From Methanomassiliicoccaceae archaeon COG_1 (GTDB taxonomy: Archaea; Thermoplasmatota; Thermoplasmata; Methanomassiliicoccales; Methanomethylophilaceae), in assembly GCA_028561875.1 (NCBI GenBank), contig JAQQTI010000001.1, forward strand, positions 62,001 through 126,000: 64,000 bases of DNA, in the 5' to 3' direction. The notes beneath the pieces were generated by a model. That model saw only the letters and a program-made list of their open reading frames with translations. It did not search any database and had not been told where the DNA came from. The translations under genes and the position numbers were made by a program. Below, in pieces: positions 53,927-63,165 of this stretch (position 1 is its first letter; each line of letters starts with the position of its first letter).

Positions 53927-54002
53927 GCCGCCGTAGCTCAGTTGGGAGAGCGCGTGACTGAAGATCACGAGGTCGCTGGTTCGAGCCCGGCTGGCGGCAC
54001 CA
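53927..54002 (+). tRNA. tRNA-Phe (GAA), CCA encoded
   Basis: Acceptor GCCGCCG pairs with TGGCGGC. The anticodon arm GTGACTGAAGATCAC gives anticodon GAA, and T-arm GCTGG/CCGGC encloses TTCGAGC. Discriminator A at 53999 is followed by an encoded CCA. No intron. Confidence 0.93.
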
Positions 54003-54257
54003 TCCCGTTTCCAGCAATCGTCAACGGACAGGTTCCTTCCGATTCGTCCGATTTAGAAGGCAGGGTTTTGCTCCGTGCAGATCAGACCCCATGTGGCACT
54101 TTCGGTAAACCTGCTCCATCGCGCCGATGGGCGCCCCGTTCGCTGTAAAGCCATTTTCCAAGGGCGTTGCCGATTTCGATGCATCTGTCCCCGGTGTTCG
54201 ACAATCTACTCGTTTTCTATAGAAAGTGTTAATACATCTAATCGACGATATCCGCTC

Positions 54258-54677
54258 ATGGAACCCAAAAGGCCAATCCTCATCACGATAATTGGGGTAA
54301 TCACTCTGATTGCCGCGATTGTCGCCCTCTTTGCCGGTATCGCCTTCGTAATCGGAGTCGACGGCCTCGCGGAGAGCATTCACGACGCAATCAAAAACGA
54401 TGAAATCACTCTCGAGGACATCGAAAACATGATGTCGGCCCTCGGCGTGCTGCTGGTTGCCTTCGGAATCGTCGGCATCATCATCGGATACGGGCTACTC
54501 AAGGGCTGGACGTGGATGTGGTATCTCGCCGTCATCCTCTATGGAATCGGGCTCATCCTCTCGTTCATCGCCCTTGTTAGCTCCCATACGCTGTCTAACG
54601 TTGTCACCCTCGTCATTGACGCGGTGATTATGTACTACCTCTTCCGCCCCAGCGTCAAGTCGTTCTTCGGCGTGTGA
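54258..54677 (+). CDS. small integral membrane protein, about four helices
   Basis: A 139-residue hydrophobic protein. ILITIIGVITLIAAIVALFA, MMSALGVLLVAFGIVGIIIG, GWTWMWYLAVILYGIGLILS and the LSNVVTLVIDAVIMYYLF region are the predicted helices; a short acidic loop (DAIKNDEITLEDIENM) lies between the first two. It resembles archaeal small membrane proteins of unknown function. ATG 54258 gives the first helix close to the N-terminus, and a TATA-like GTTAATAC lies about 25-30 bases before it. Confidence 0.65.
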   Translation: MEPKRPILITIIGVITLIAAIVALFAGIAFVIGVDGLAESIHDAIKNDEITLEDIENMMSALGVLLVAFGIVGIIIGYGLLKGWTWMWYLAVILYGIGLILSFIALVSSHTLSNVVTLVIDAVIMYYLFRPSVKSFFGV

Positions 54678-54806
54678 GGTCGCGGCCCAAACCAATGCCC
54701 GGAGCCATCCGGGCAAAACCCTCCTTTTTCCGCGCCATACTTATTAACCGCCTTCGCTTATCCGTGCCCCAGAATTCCCATTCTGGCTATTCGGGACGGC
54801 GGTACA

Positions 54807-54983
54807 TTGGACGGAAACTCGGACGTGGTTCTCATCGACATCAAGAGTACCACGCTCACCCTCGGTGAGGTGCTTGCAAAGGTCGAGGAGTACAAGGCCA
54901 TGCCAGAGTACCGGGACTACGAAATCTTCCTGGACGGAGACCGCTACGCCATAGTCGCTCGCCCTCGTGCGGTGAGGAAATGA
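54807..54983 (+). CDS. 58-residue hypothetical protein, TTG start
   Basis: A short gene that lacks an ATG. From TTG 54807 it reads DGNSDVVLIDIKSTTLTLGE and EVLAKVEEYKAMPEYRDYEI with FLDGDRYAIVARPR, a compact alpha/beta pattern. The stop overlaps the DUF531 start (ATGA), and a TATA-like CTTATTAA lies about 60 bases upstream, so it is very probably real and coupled to DUF531. I do not recognise the family. Confidence 0.6.
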   Translation: MDGNSDVVLIDIKSTTLTLGEVLAKVEEYKAMPEYRDYEIFLDGDRYAIVARPRAVRK

Positions 54984-55519
54984 CTGGCAGGATGACCGTC
55001 GGGATCTACAACGCCTACGATCCCAAGACCTTCCGTGAGCCACATCGCAGGGTGATTGCCCGCGCGGGAGACCTCGCCATGGCGTTCGATATGAATCTGG
55101 CTCTCTTCGGGTTCCCCCTCCCGGAGGACAGGCGCACCCCCAAGGAGATCGCTGACTATATCGCCGGGACCACCAGCATCGGCGCCCATGGCGACAACTT
55201 CGTGCGGCTCGCCGGTCTTGGCAGGTTCCAGACATTTCCGTTCCCGGCCAAGGGGTTTCCGCCACAGCTCGGGAAGATGGTGCTGACCACCTGCAAGCCG
55301 GACCCGGAGAAGCAGATTTCCACAAGGGAAATCGGGGACATGGTGAAGGGCGGGCAGAGCATCCTTCTGCTGTTCGGGATTGGTCCGCACGGGACGCCGA
55401 AGGGCGTCCACGCCGCCTCCGATTACGACTACGAGGTAACCGGCGGATGCCATTCCCTGGAGACCTGCACAGCCCTCGGCGCGGTGTGCGGCTCGCTGCA
55501 TGTCCAGTTGGATCGGTAA
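54980..55519 (+). CDS. DUF531 family protein
   Basis: A 179-residue archaeal protein. The family pattern is TVGIYNAYDPKTFREPHRRV, then MNLALFGFPLPEDRRTPKEI, GTTSIGAHGDNFVRLAGLGR and LLLFGIGPHGTPKGVHAASD. The fold is probably SPOUT-like with a knot-type LFGIGPHG loop, which would suggest an RNA methyltransferase; no activity is established to my knowledge. It overlaps the 58-residue gene upstream and its last 91 bases are antisense to the tail of purM. Confidence 0.72.
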   Translation: MTGRMTVGIYNAYDPKTFREPHRRVIARAGDLAMAFDMNLALFGFPLPEDRRTPKEIADYIAGTTSIGAHGDNFVRLAGLGRFQTFPFPAKGFPPQLGKMVLTTCKPDPEKQISTREIGDMVKGGQSILLLFGIGPHGTPKGVHAASDYDYEVTGGCHSLETCTALGAVCGSLHVQLDR

Positions 55520-56532
55520 TGGTCATACACCACGTTTTCGGGCGCGAGATGCACCCCTCTGCCCTCTTCCACCCTGCCAACGACCTTCGCGTCGGTGTTC
55601 TCGTGGGCGATGGCCTCCGCCTCGTCCTCGGGCGCGATAATAATGAAACCCATACCCATGTTGAAAGTCTGGTATTGCTCCCGAACGTCGATGTCGCCGA
55701 GTTCCGAGAGAATCCTGAATATCGGCAGTGGTTCCTCTGGATCGTCGATGGTGTACCTCAGCCCCCCCCTCATCCTGAGTATGTTTCTGAGTCCGCCGCC
55801 GGTTATGTCGACAAGGCCGTGCACTTCGTGCCTCTCCGTTATTGAAAGCACTTCTCTGACGTAGATCTCGGTGGGAGCGAGCAGCTCCTCGCCGATGGGT
55901 TTGGGGAGCCCGGAGACCGAGTCGGCCATCTTGATTCCGGCGGCCTCCACGACCCTCCTTGCCAGGGTAAGGCCGTTTGAGTGTATGCCGGAGGAGCGGA
56001 GGGAGACTATGAGGTCCCCCTTCTCGCAGGCGCTCCCGTCGACGACTTTCTTCTTTTCCACGATGCCCATGCAGGTGCCGGAGAGGTCCATGCCATTGAC
56101 CATCTCGGGAAGGACGGCGATTTCTCCGCCAACGATCTCCATGTCCGAGAGTTCGGCGCCGCGGTTCAGCCCCTTCCCGACTTCCTTCGTCACATCTTCG
56201 TCGGGGCGGGCGATGGCCATGTAATCTACGAAGGACACCGGCTGGGCATTGACGCAGATGGTGTCGTTGACATTCATAGCGACGCAGTCTATGCCGATGG
56301 TGTCCCAGATTCCGAGCTCCTCCGCGATGAGAATCTTGGTGCCGACGCCGTCGGTGGCGAGGGTGACGTACCTATCTCCGAAGTCGATCAGGCTGGCGAA
56401 CAGCCCCGGCCTCTTCACGGACTGGCCGAAACCGGACCTACGGTACGTGAGCTCACCTACGAGGGACTCGATCGAACTGGATTTCTTGTCGATGTCCACT
56501 CCGGCCTTGGAATACGTCCAGCCTTCAGCCAT
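55429..56532 (-). CDS. purM: phosphoribosylformylglycinamidine cyclo-ligase PurM
   Basis: A 367-residue AIR synthetase, fifth step of purine synthesis (FGAM + ATP to AIR). Family blocks: YSKAGVDIDKKSSSIESLV, LATDGVGTKILIAEELGI, GIDCVAMNVNDTICVNAQPV, MEIVGGEIAVLPEMVNG, SLRSSGIHSNGLTLARRVV and VDITGGGLRNILRM, then NMGMGFIIIAPEDEAEAIA. The conserved sequence ends near VVYDHY; about 28 further residues are read antisense through DUF531 and stop at TAG. It diverges from rlmE. Confidence 0.93.
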   Translation of the reverse strand: MAEGWTYSKAGVDIDKKSSSIESLVGELTYRRSGFGQSVKRPGLFASLIDFGDRYVTLATDGVGTKILIAEELGIWDTIGIDCVAMNVNDTICVNAQPVSFVDYMAIARPDEDVTKEVGKGLNRGAELSDMEIVGGEIAVLPEMVNGMDLSGTCMGIVEKKKVVDGSACEKGDLIVSLRSSGIHSNGLTLARRVVEAAGIKMADSVSGLPKPIGEELLAPTEIYVREVLSITERHEVHGLVDITGGGLRNILRMRGGLRYTIDDPEEPLPIFRILSELGDIDVREQYQTFNMGMGFIIIAPEDEAEAIAHENTDAKVVGRVEEGRGVHLAPENVVYDHYRSNWTCSEPHTAPRAVQVSREWHPPVTS

Positions 56533-56615
56533 GTTATCGAACCCGCATGCGTGCGGGGACTTATTACTTGTTGCCTGTCAAAATCATCTTAAGCGGGCAC
56601 CCGATAGTGAGCCCC

Positions 56616-57305
56616 GTGGCAGACCTGCATGACCGCTGGGTGGCCGAGCGCCACCGCGAATACTACTATCGCCTCGCGAAGAAGGAGGGTTACCGCTCCA
56701 GGGCGTCGTACAAGCTCCTGCAGCTGGACGACAAGTTCCGCGTCTTCGAGGAGGGTGACTCGGTGGTGGACTTGGGCGCGTGCCCAGGCGGATGGTCGCA
56801 GATCGCCAAGGACATCGTCGGCGGGAACGGCAAGGTCATCGGGGTCGACCTCCGCCACATCCGCCCTCTCGAGGGCGTCGAGTTCATCATCGGCGACATC
56901 ACCGATGACGGCACAATGATCCGCCTACTAGACATGGTCGGCGGAAAGGTCGACGTCATCCTCTCGGACATGGCGCCGAACATAGCCGGGCAGTATGCCA
57001 TGGACCACGCCCGCTCCATCGAGCTCTGCATGTACGCCGTCGATGTTTGCGACCGCATCCTCAAAAGGAACGGGAAGCTCGTCATGAAGGTCTTCATGGG
57101 TGACATGTTCGGGATACTGGAGAAGGAGCTGAAAGGAAGGTTCCGCAGGGTCACCGTCACTTCGCCGAGGGCGTCGAGGCCCACATCCTCCGAGGTGTAC
57201 GTGGTGTCTGAGGGATTTCTCGCGGCGCACGACGTCGAACTGAAGAAGCTCGAGACAGAGCCGAAGAAGAGACCCGCTTTCGCGGCCAAGGGTGGGAACT
57301 TCTGA
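56616..57305 (+). CDS. rlmE: 23S rRNA ribose 2'-O-methyltransferase RlmE (FtsJ)
   Basis: A 229-residue SAM-dependent methyltransferase acting on the U2552-equivalent of 23S rRNA. The N-terminal RHREYYYRLAKKEGYRSRAS and YKLLQLDDKF match FtsJ; SAM motif VVDLGACPGGWSQIAKD. The catalytic K-D-K-E residues appear in SRASYKLLQL, DVILSDMAPN, LVMKVFMG and TSSEVYVVSE. The start is taken as GTG 56616 (ADLHDRWV...); GTG 56607 is an alternative, while ATG 56547 would add an unrelated leader. It ends one base before the second lhr on the other strand. Confidence 0.9.
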   Translation: MADLHDRWVAERHREYYYRLAKKEGYRSRASYKLLQLDDKFRVFEEGDSVVDLGACPGGWSQIAKDIVGGNGKVIGVDLRHIRPLEGVEFIIGDITDDGTMIRLLDMVGGKVDVILSDMAPNIAGQYAMDHARSIELCMYAVDVCDRILKRNGKLVMKVFMGDMFGILEKELKGRFRRVTVTSPRASRPTSSEVYVVSEGFLAAHDVELKKLETEPKKRPAFAAKGGNF

Positions 57306-60050
57306 TCAATCCCAGAACCGCTTCGTCCGGGCGTACGTGACCTCGGCGGCCATGACGTCCCTCAGTAGCTCATCCTCGTCGACATGCATCTTCATGAGGA
57401 TCCTCGCGGCCACTTCCGGGCCCACGCCCCTGCCGGCGAGGACGATTGCTGCCAGCCCGCCGTACGAGTTCACGAGGTTCGCGTTCTTCACGATTCTCTT
57501 GTCGGCGTTCTTCCCGGCCTGATCCCGGCCCGGTTTACCAAAATCTCTCATCGCATCCCGTTCGTAATCCTTGAGCAACGCAATCATGTAGCCTCCGCAC
57601 TGCGGACAGACGAAACGCTTCGGCGCATCGGCGATGCGAACCCTCCTCTGGTTCCTGCAACTCAGGCATGTCGCGAAAAGCACCTCGTCCCCGAGGCGCT
57701 TCTTCATCGCGGCTAGGATGGCGTGGTCAGCGCGGGCGGGCTGCATAAGCTCCCGGGTCTGCGTTATCCCCTCCAGCCCGATACGTGAGATGCCCTGCAC
57801 CTCAACTCTGATCTCACCGTCGCGGATCATGCGCAGCACCCTCTCGGTGTTCTCGATGTCGAGGTCCTCCCACAGCACCTTGCTCACCGCGTCGCGGTAG
57901 GCGGGGGTGTCGCGGTGCAAGTCGAAGAGGCGGTTGAAGTTCACGTATCTCCGGTCGGCGCCCTTCTCCACGATGCCGAACTTCTTCGCCACGTCGATGA
58001 ATCTCCACTTGAGGAAGGTCGAGTTAAGGATGGTGATTCTGGCGAGGGCCTCGACGGTACCGGGCTTCATGCTACCGAATGTGTCGACGAGCGTCTGCCG
58101 ATCCACGTTGCGTGGCAGTTCGATCATGATGCGGTAGGCATCGGTGGAGGTGCCGACGGTCTCCCCCAGTCTTGCCATCAGGAGTGCGGAGTAGATTTTC
58201 GAAATGGTCTCGTTCACTCTGCTCCCGAAGCAGCAGTTGATGATAGCGAGGCGGTCCCCACTTTCGATGATAACCGTCCTGTCGTCAGGCACCCCCCACC
58301 TCTCGGCCTGTTCGCCGAGGTAGCCGGACACGCGCCGCAGCGCGGCCCCGTCCGCAGGGTAGTCTCCGAAGTTTCTCATGCGGCGGAGCCTTCCGACCTC
58401 CATCGCCACCTCGAAGGGGACGGGGATGTCCGAGCCGTCCCACGACGGGACGTTGCCGACCGCCCTCGCTTCCTCGACGAGGAGCTCGTCCTCCCTCTCC
58501 TCAACGACCCTCCATGTCCTCCCTTTGGCGATGAACATCGCGAGGTCGTCCTCAAGCGTCGCGACGAAGCTCTCGTCCAGGGACCCGATCACCGCCCGCG
58601 AGCCGATGTCGCGCACGAGGTACTTCTTCTGGTCCGGAATCATCGAGATGTTGTCGTAGAAGTACCCCATCCCCTTGCGCGAACGGCGCAGCACGCCGTC
58701 GTACTCGAGGAGCATGCGGATGGACATGAGCTGTTCGACAACAGCGTCGAACTGCCCGCGATCCAGGCCCTTGAAGGGATGGGCCTTCTTCACTACGGAA
58801 TAGGCGTCGTCAAGCGTTACTCCGCCCGCCATGGTCATGGCTATCAGCTGGTTCGCGAGGACCGAGAGGGGGCATGGTCTCCCGGCGTTGAATTCCATCT
58901 CGCGGTTCTCGCACCGTCTCGCCACAACCATCGCCTCGGCGACCTCGTCGGGTGCGGTAGCGAGTATCACCGACCGTATTCTACCGCCGACGCGGTGTCC
59001 TGCCCTGCCGGCCCTCTGTGTCATTCTCGCCACCTGCCTCGGCGAGTTGTACTGTATAACGAGGTCAGCGCTGCCGATGTCTATTCCCAATTCGAGAGAT
59101 GAGGTGCAGATCAGCGCCTTAAGGCCCTGAGCCTTGAAACGGTCCTCGGCCTCCGTCCTGATCTCCTTGGATAGCGAACCGTGGTGGACGGTGATGGGAT
59201 AGGATTCATCCCACATGTGGTAGCGCGAGGCGAGCCACTCGGCGGTCTCCCTCGTGTTGACGAAGAACAGTGCTGAGACGACAGAGTCGATGAGCGCCCT
59301 CGCGCGGATCATGACCGCGAGTATGTTGGGGTCGCTCTGCAGGCGGTCCTGCAGTGTGGCGTCGCGTTCCGCGGGCTCGGGGCATTCGACGCTGATATCG
59401 AACTCGCGGTAGGTGTCGTGCTTGCAGAGGTCGGCCCTCCTCCCTTCACCAGCGAGGAAGGATGTAACCTCGGAGACGTTCCCGACGGTGGCAGAGAGCC
59501 CTATCCTCTGGAATTCCCCGCACAGGAGGGTCAGTCTCTCCAGTGCGACAGCCAGTTGTGCGCCTCTCTCGTTACCGACGAGTTCATGGATCTCATCCAC
59601 AACCACCCATTTGATGTTCTTGAGATGCTCGCGCAGCGTCTTTCCGGTGAACAGAACCTGTACGGTCTCCGGGGTGGTGATGAGTATTTGCGGGGGGTTT
59701 TGCGACTGCCTCTGCCTCTCCGACTGAGGTGTGTCTCCGTGCCTCACACCGACGGAAATGCCTAGCTCGGAGCCCAGGGACTCCATCCTCCTAAGCATGT
59801 CGCGGTTGAGAGCGCGCAGTGGCGTGACGTACAGGCAGCGGAAACCTTTCCCGTCTTTGCGACGGTATAGGCTGTCGAAGATCGGCAGCATCGCCGACTC
59901 GGTCTTGCCGGTTCCGGTGGGGGCCACTATGAGGACGTTCCGCCCAGCGGCGATGCGCGGTAAGGCGTCCCTCTGCGGGTCGGTGGGCTCGGCAATTCCC
60001 CTCTCCCGCAGGGCGTCAACGATTGCGGGCGAAAGGGACTCGAAAGGCAT
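57306..60050 (-). CDS. Lhr-type helicase (aLhr2-like)
   Basis: A 914-residue SF2 DNA helicase of the usual archaeal Lhr length. VAPTGTGKTES (Walker A), VVVDEIHELVG (motif II), IGLSATVGN, VHHGSLSKEIR, TSSLELGIDIGSADLVIQ and TQRAGRAGHRVGG are clear. The Lhr beta-barrel and WH part follows (FGSRVNETISKIYSALL). The C-terminus adds a four-cysteine zinc finger, CLSCRNQRRVR with FVCPQCGGYM, and a basic helical end. Role inferred as repair or replication-fork processing. It ends back to back with rlmE without overlap. It is the second Lhr in this window. Confidence 0.92.
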   Translation of the reverse strand: MPFESLSPAIVDALRERGIAEPTDPQRDALPRIAAGRNVLIVAPTGTGKTESAMLPIFDSLYRRKDGKGFRCLYVTPLRALNRDMLRRMESLGSELGISVGVRHGDTPQSERQRQSQNPPQILITTPETVQVLFTGKTLREHLKNIKWVVVDEIHELVGNERGAQLAVALERLTLLCGEFQRIGLSATVGNVSEVTSFLAGEGRRADLCKHDTYREFDISVECPEPAERDATLQDRLQSDPNILAVMIRARALIDSVVSALFFVNTRETAEWLASRYHMWDESYPITVHHGSLSKEIRTEAEDRFKAQGLKALICTSSLELGIDIGSADLVIQYNSPRQVARMTQRAGRAGHRVGGRIRSVILATAPDEVAEAMVVARRCENREMEFNAGRPCPLSVLANQLIAMTMAGGVTLDDAYSVVKKAHPFKGLDRGQFDAVVEQLMSIRMLLEYDGVLRRSRKGMGYFYDNISMIPDQKKYLVRDIGSRAVIGSLDESFVATLEDDLAMFIAKGRTWRVVEEREDELLVEEARAVGNVPSWDGSDIPVPFEVAMEVGRLRRMRNFGDYPADGAALRRVSGYLGEQAERWGVPDDRTVIIESGDRLAIINCCFGSRVNETISKIYSALLMARLGETVGTSTDAYRIMIELPRNVDRQTLVDTFGSMKPGTVEALARITILNSTFLKWRFIDVAKKFGIVEKGADRRYVNFNRLFDLHRDTPAYRDAVSKVLWEDLDIENTERVLRMIRDGEIRVEVQGISRIGLEGITQTRELMQPARADHAILAAMKKRLGDEVLFATCLSCRNQRRVRIADAPKRFVCPQCGGYMIALLKDYERDAMRDFGKPGRDQAGKNADKRIVKNANLVNSYGGLAAIVLAGRGVGPEVAARILMKMHVDEDELLRDVMAAEVTYARTKRFWD

Positions 60051-60102
60051 GTCGGGGACTCAAGAAACGAAAGAAGACGCCGGGCTACGAGCCCGGGGGG
60101 TT

Positions 60103-61326
60103 TCAGGCGTCTGCTTTTGCGGCAGCGGGCGCCTCGGTCCCGGGAGCGGGCTCCTCCGGCGCGGTGACCTCGAGGAGGACCTCGGAGAGGTCCATGACCT
60201 TGATCTTGGAGCCGATGGCCTCCGCGCCCTGCGTGAGATTGGTGACGCAGAACGGGCAGCTTGTGATCAGAATGTCGGCGCCCGTGGCCTCCGCTTCTCT
60301 GATCCTCTCGGCCGCGATCCTCACGGCGAAGTTGTTGAACTGGCTCTTGTAACCGCCTCCGGCACCGCAGCATCTGGAGTTGACACGGTTCTTCGGCATC
60401 TCCACAAGCTCCACGCCCTTAATGGCCTTTATGATGTTCCTGGGCTCCTCGTACACACCCATGTGCCTGCCGAGGTGGCAGGGGTCGTGATAGGTGACCG
60501 TGTGGTTGAACTCCCGGGTTATCTTGAGTTTCTTCTCCTTGAGGAGCTTGTCGACGTACTGCGTGAAGTGATATACGTTCTGTCCAGCCTTCGCGTAGTA
60601 GAGGCCGAAGTCGCTGCTGATAGTCTTGTAGCATCCGGAACAGCTGACGACCATATCCTTCGCGCCCATGCCGTCGGCCTTCTCGACCATGTGCTCGACG
60701 TGGTCGAGGGAGTACTTGTTCACACCGGTCCTGAGAAGCGGAGAGGTGCAGCACCATTCGTCCTCGCCGAGGACGTTCATGGAGATCCCGGCGCGGTTGA
60801 GGACGAGCACGCCGTTCCGGGGGACGGCCTGCTGTCTGAATGATCCGGTGCATCCCGCGTAGAAGATTACGTCTGGAACCCCGGCTTTAGGTACCTCGGC
60901 CGGCCACCACGCGCCCCTCTTCTTCTGATCGCCGCCGTACGGGTTGCGGTTTTCGGCGACCTTATCAGCCATGCCTTTGTGGGCGGAGAGTGGGCCGACT
61001 TTATTCTTGACGAGCCAGGTCCTGAGGGTCTCCCAAAGCTCGACGAGCGGGATCCTCGCGTGGCATACGACCTCGCAGTTCCCGCAGCCAGTGCACTTGT
61101 ACATGGCGTCTACGAAGTACGGATTAAGGCCGACCTCCCTTTTCAGGAGCTTGTCGAGGGGGCCCTTGACGTTAATCTGGTTCATGTAGTAGATCTTGCC
61201 ACGGGGGGTCACGGATTCCCAGGGGGTCTGCCCGTGGGCCTCGCAGACGGAGATGCAGTAACCGCACTGTACGCAGGCGGTGAGGTATTGCTCGATGTGA
61301 GGGAGCTTGAGTATCGGATCGTTCAT
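60103..61326 (-). CDS. hdrD: CoB-CoM heterodisulfide reductase subunit D
   Basis: A 407-residue iron-sulfur protein. Two 4Fe-4S ferredoxin motifs are near the N-terminus, CVQCGYCISVC (C18, C21, C24, C28) and CTGCGNCEVVC (about residue 80). Two CCG domains follow (YAGCTGSF...WCCTSP...SCSGCYK; YHDPCHLG...RCCGAGGG...SCPFC). In HdrD these bind the catalytic 4Fe-4S clusters that reduce CoM-S-S-CoB, the last step of methanogenesis. The C-terminus is an Ala/Pro/Glu-rich flexible tail. It is a single gene with no HdrE neighbour. In Methanomassiliicoccales HdrD is thought to pair with Fpo-like or HdrABC/Mvh systems. Confidence 0.88.
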   Translation of the reverse strand: MNDPILKLPHIEQYLTACVQCGYCISVCEAHGQTPWESVTPRGKIYYMNQINVKGPLDKLLKREVGLNPYFVDAMYKCTGCGNCEVVCHARIPLVELWETLRTWLVKNKVGPLSAHKGMADKVAENRNPYGGDQKKRGAWWPAEVPKAGVPDVIFYAGCTGSFRQQAVPRNGVLVLNRAGISMNVLGEDEWCCTSPLLRTGVNKYSLDHVEHMVEKADGMGAKDMVVSCSGCYKTISSDFGLYYAKAGQNVYHFTQYVDKLLKEKKLKITREFNHTVTYHDPCHLGRHMGVYEEPRNIIKAIKGVELVEMPKNRVNSRCCGAGGGYKSQFNNFAVRIAAERIREAEATGADILITSCPFCVTNLTQGAEAIGSKIKVMDLSEVLLEVTAPEEPAPGTEAPAAAKADA

Positions 61327-61415
61327 TTCTGTGCCTCTTTTGACCGATAGCGGTGGTGCAGCGACCGTCCTATCTCTCTTATGAACGTAGGCAACGGGAA
61401 CTCATTATTAAACCC

Positions 61416-62153
61416 TTAGCGCGTGACGCTGGACCCACTATCCCGGCCACCGGCCGCGAGGTACCTGATCGCCTCATTCGCCAGCACCATCCCGAACACT
61501 GCCGGGACGGTCGGCAGGGAGCCCAGGATGCTCTTGTCCCTGTCGTTCCGCTCGGTGGGCTTGCGGCGGACCTCCTCGTCGGAGAAAACGCAGGTTATCG
61601 CCGAAGTGTCAACGTCCTTAAGGCCGGTGCGGACGCCATTGGCCAGCGGGCAGCGATAGGTCTTGCGCAGGGTCGCCACTTTGATACGATCCGTCTCGGT
61701 GCGCAGAGCGGCACCCATCGAAGAGAACGTGACCATTCCTTGCTCGGCGGCGTACCTCAGGAGCAGGGTCTTGTGCTGGACGGTGTCTATGGCGTCTACG
61801 AGGATGTCGGGGCCGCCGGACAGCAGGCGTGGCACGTTGCGGGCGGTGACGAGCTCCGGGATGCCCTCGAAGACTATGTCAGGGTTTATGCTCCTGGCAC
61901 GTTCCTCTGCAACCTCGACCTTCATCCTCCCTACGGTTTCGCGGGTGGCGAGAATCTGCCTGTTGAGGTTGCTCTCAGCGATGGAGCCATCGTCAACCAC
62001 GCGGACCCTCCCGATCCCCGCCCGGACGAGGGCCTCGAGGGCGTACCCGCCTACCGCGCCGCACCCGGTCAGGACGACGAACGAGTCGGCTAGGTTGCGG
62101 ACCCCCTCCCTTCCGAGGAGCAGTTCCGTCCTTGTCGCAGCGGCCGCCTTCAT
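61416..62153 (-). CDS. ThiF/TcdA-type E1-like dehydratase (t6A cyclisation)
   Basis: A 245-residue E1-like enzyme. The nucleotide-binding loop VVLTGCGAVGGYALEALVRA (residues about 27-46), the VRVVDDGSIAESNLNRQILA Asp/Arg block and DAIDTVQHKT match the TcdA group, which cyclises t6A in tRNA. Other ThiF/MoeB-type adenylating roles are possible. The single CVFSDEEVRRKP stretch lies where TcdA has its linker. Its ATG overlaps the stop of the TatD gene upstream (ATGA), so the two form an operon. Confidence 0.75.
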   Translation of the reverse strand: MKAAAATRTELLLGREGVRNLADSFVVLTGCGAVGGYALEALVRAGIGRVRVVDDGSIAESNLNRQILATRETVGRMKVEVAEERARSINPDIVFEGIPELVTARNVPRLLSGGPDILVDAIDTVQHKTLLLRYAAEQGMVTFSSMGAALRTETDRIKVATLRKTYRCPLANGVRTGLKDVDTSAITCVFSDEEVRRKPTERNDRDKSILGSLPTVPAVFGMVLANEAIRYLAAGGRDSGSSVTR

Positions 62154-62848
62154 CCTATCGCCCTCCGGGCGTTGCGGGCGGTCAGCCTCGCCACCTCCCG
62201 CGGCTCCATGTCCAGGAGGGGGCCTAGCCTGGCGAGGAAATCTCCCATGCTGGTACAGATGCCGTAGTTGTTCGGAGCATCGGTCTCGACGAGGAGGCGG
62301 TCCTCTGGAATCGTCCGGACGACGCCCCTCGCCCTATCTTCACTCATCATGATGATACGTGGTGAGACCGAGAAGTAGCATCCGAGGTCTGAGAGGACGC
62401 TGACACAGGCCGCCGGGCCGACAAAGGAGTGGAGTATCGTGCTCCTCGGCCGGAACATCCTCAACGTGCCGAGGACTTCGTTCTCGCAACGGACGCAATG
62501 CACGTTCGCGCACCGCCCGAACTCCTCGGCAAGGGACATCTGGCTCTCAAAGGCCATCATCTGCGGGGCATCGAACCCGCGGGCCCTGTCCAGGCCGATC
62601 TCCCCCACCTGCGCGGAGGGGTCGGAGGCGAGAACCCTCCTCAGAGCGGGCTCCGAGTACCCGTCGGCAAACCACGGGTGCACGCCATAGAACTTCACGG
62701 CGCGCGAGTCCCTGATGGAGCGCAGAGCGGGCCATTCGCCCTCCCTTGCGGAGCAGGCGAAGAGGAGGGACGCTCCCGATAGGTCGGGGTAACCCTTCCC
62801 GATGCCGGGGTCGGCGAGGTGCAGATGTGCATCGGCGAAGCCTTCCAT
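62150..62848 (-). CDS. TatD family metal-dependent deoxyribonuclease
   Basis: A 232-residue TIM-barrel hydrolase. Metal ligands are FADAHLHLAD (HxH), QVGEIGLDRA (Glu), ANVHCVRCENE (His), ILHSFVGPA (His) and LLVETDAPNNYG (Asp). The preceding frame is open but ATG 62848 starts exactly at the domain. TatD enzymes are DNases/3'-5' exonucleases; the exact substrate is not known. It is translationally coupled with the TcdA-like gene and separated from the tRNA upstream by about 160 bases. Confidence 0.85.
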   Translation of the reverse strand: MEGFADAHLHLADPGIGKGYPDLSGASLLFACSAREGEWPALRSIRDSRAVKFYGVHPWFADGYSEPALRRVLASDPSAQVGEIGLDRARGFDAPQMMAFESQMSLAEEFGRCANVHCVRCENEVLGTLRMFRPRSTILHSFVGPAACVSVLSDLGCYFSVSPRIIMMSEDRARGVVRTIPEDRLLVETDAPNNYGICTSMGDFLARLGPLLDMEPREVARLTARNARRAIG

Positions 62849-63006
62849 GTGTCGGTGATGCTCTGGTTGGCTAAATCCTTGTTTCTGTAAGAATCTCAAC
62901 GACGGGATGGGCATAGGCGGCGAATGGACCAATCCCAACTTCGGAAGCTCGTGAAGATGCATGCTGTCTGCACACTTGCGTGTGCGTCGATGCTGTTCCA
63001 AGGGGA

Positions 63007-63083
63007 TGGTGGGCCCAGCCGGATTTGGACCGGCGGCCATCCGATTATGAGTCGGACGCTCTACCTAGCTAAGCTATGAGCCC
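63007..63083 (-). tRNA. tRNA with CAU anticodon (Ile2 or elongator Met), CCA encoded
   Basis: On the minus strand, acceptor GGGCTCA pairs with TGGGCCC (one G-T pair). Anticodon loop CTCATAA has anticodon CAT; T-arm and discriminator A are normal and CCA is encoded. The acceptor stem resembles archaeal tRNA-Ile2 (decoding AUA after agmatidine modification), but an elongator Met cannot be excluded. Confidence 0.85.
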
Positions 63084-63108
63084 CTGGTGCGCGGATACAT
63101 TCGACGCG

Positions 63109-63116
63109 CATAAAAG
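63109..63116 (-). promoter_or_regulatory. TATA box for the CAU tRNA
   Basis: CTTTTATG on the minus strand lies 26-33 bases before the tRNA start at 63083. Confidence 0.5.
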
Positions 63117-63165
63117 CAATTCGGTTTCCCAGAGCCTTTATGGACATTCAGAGGATTCAGGAATC

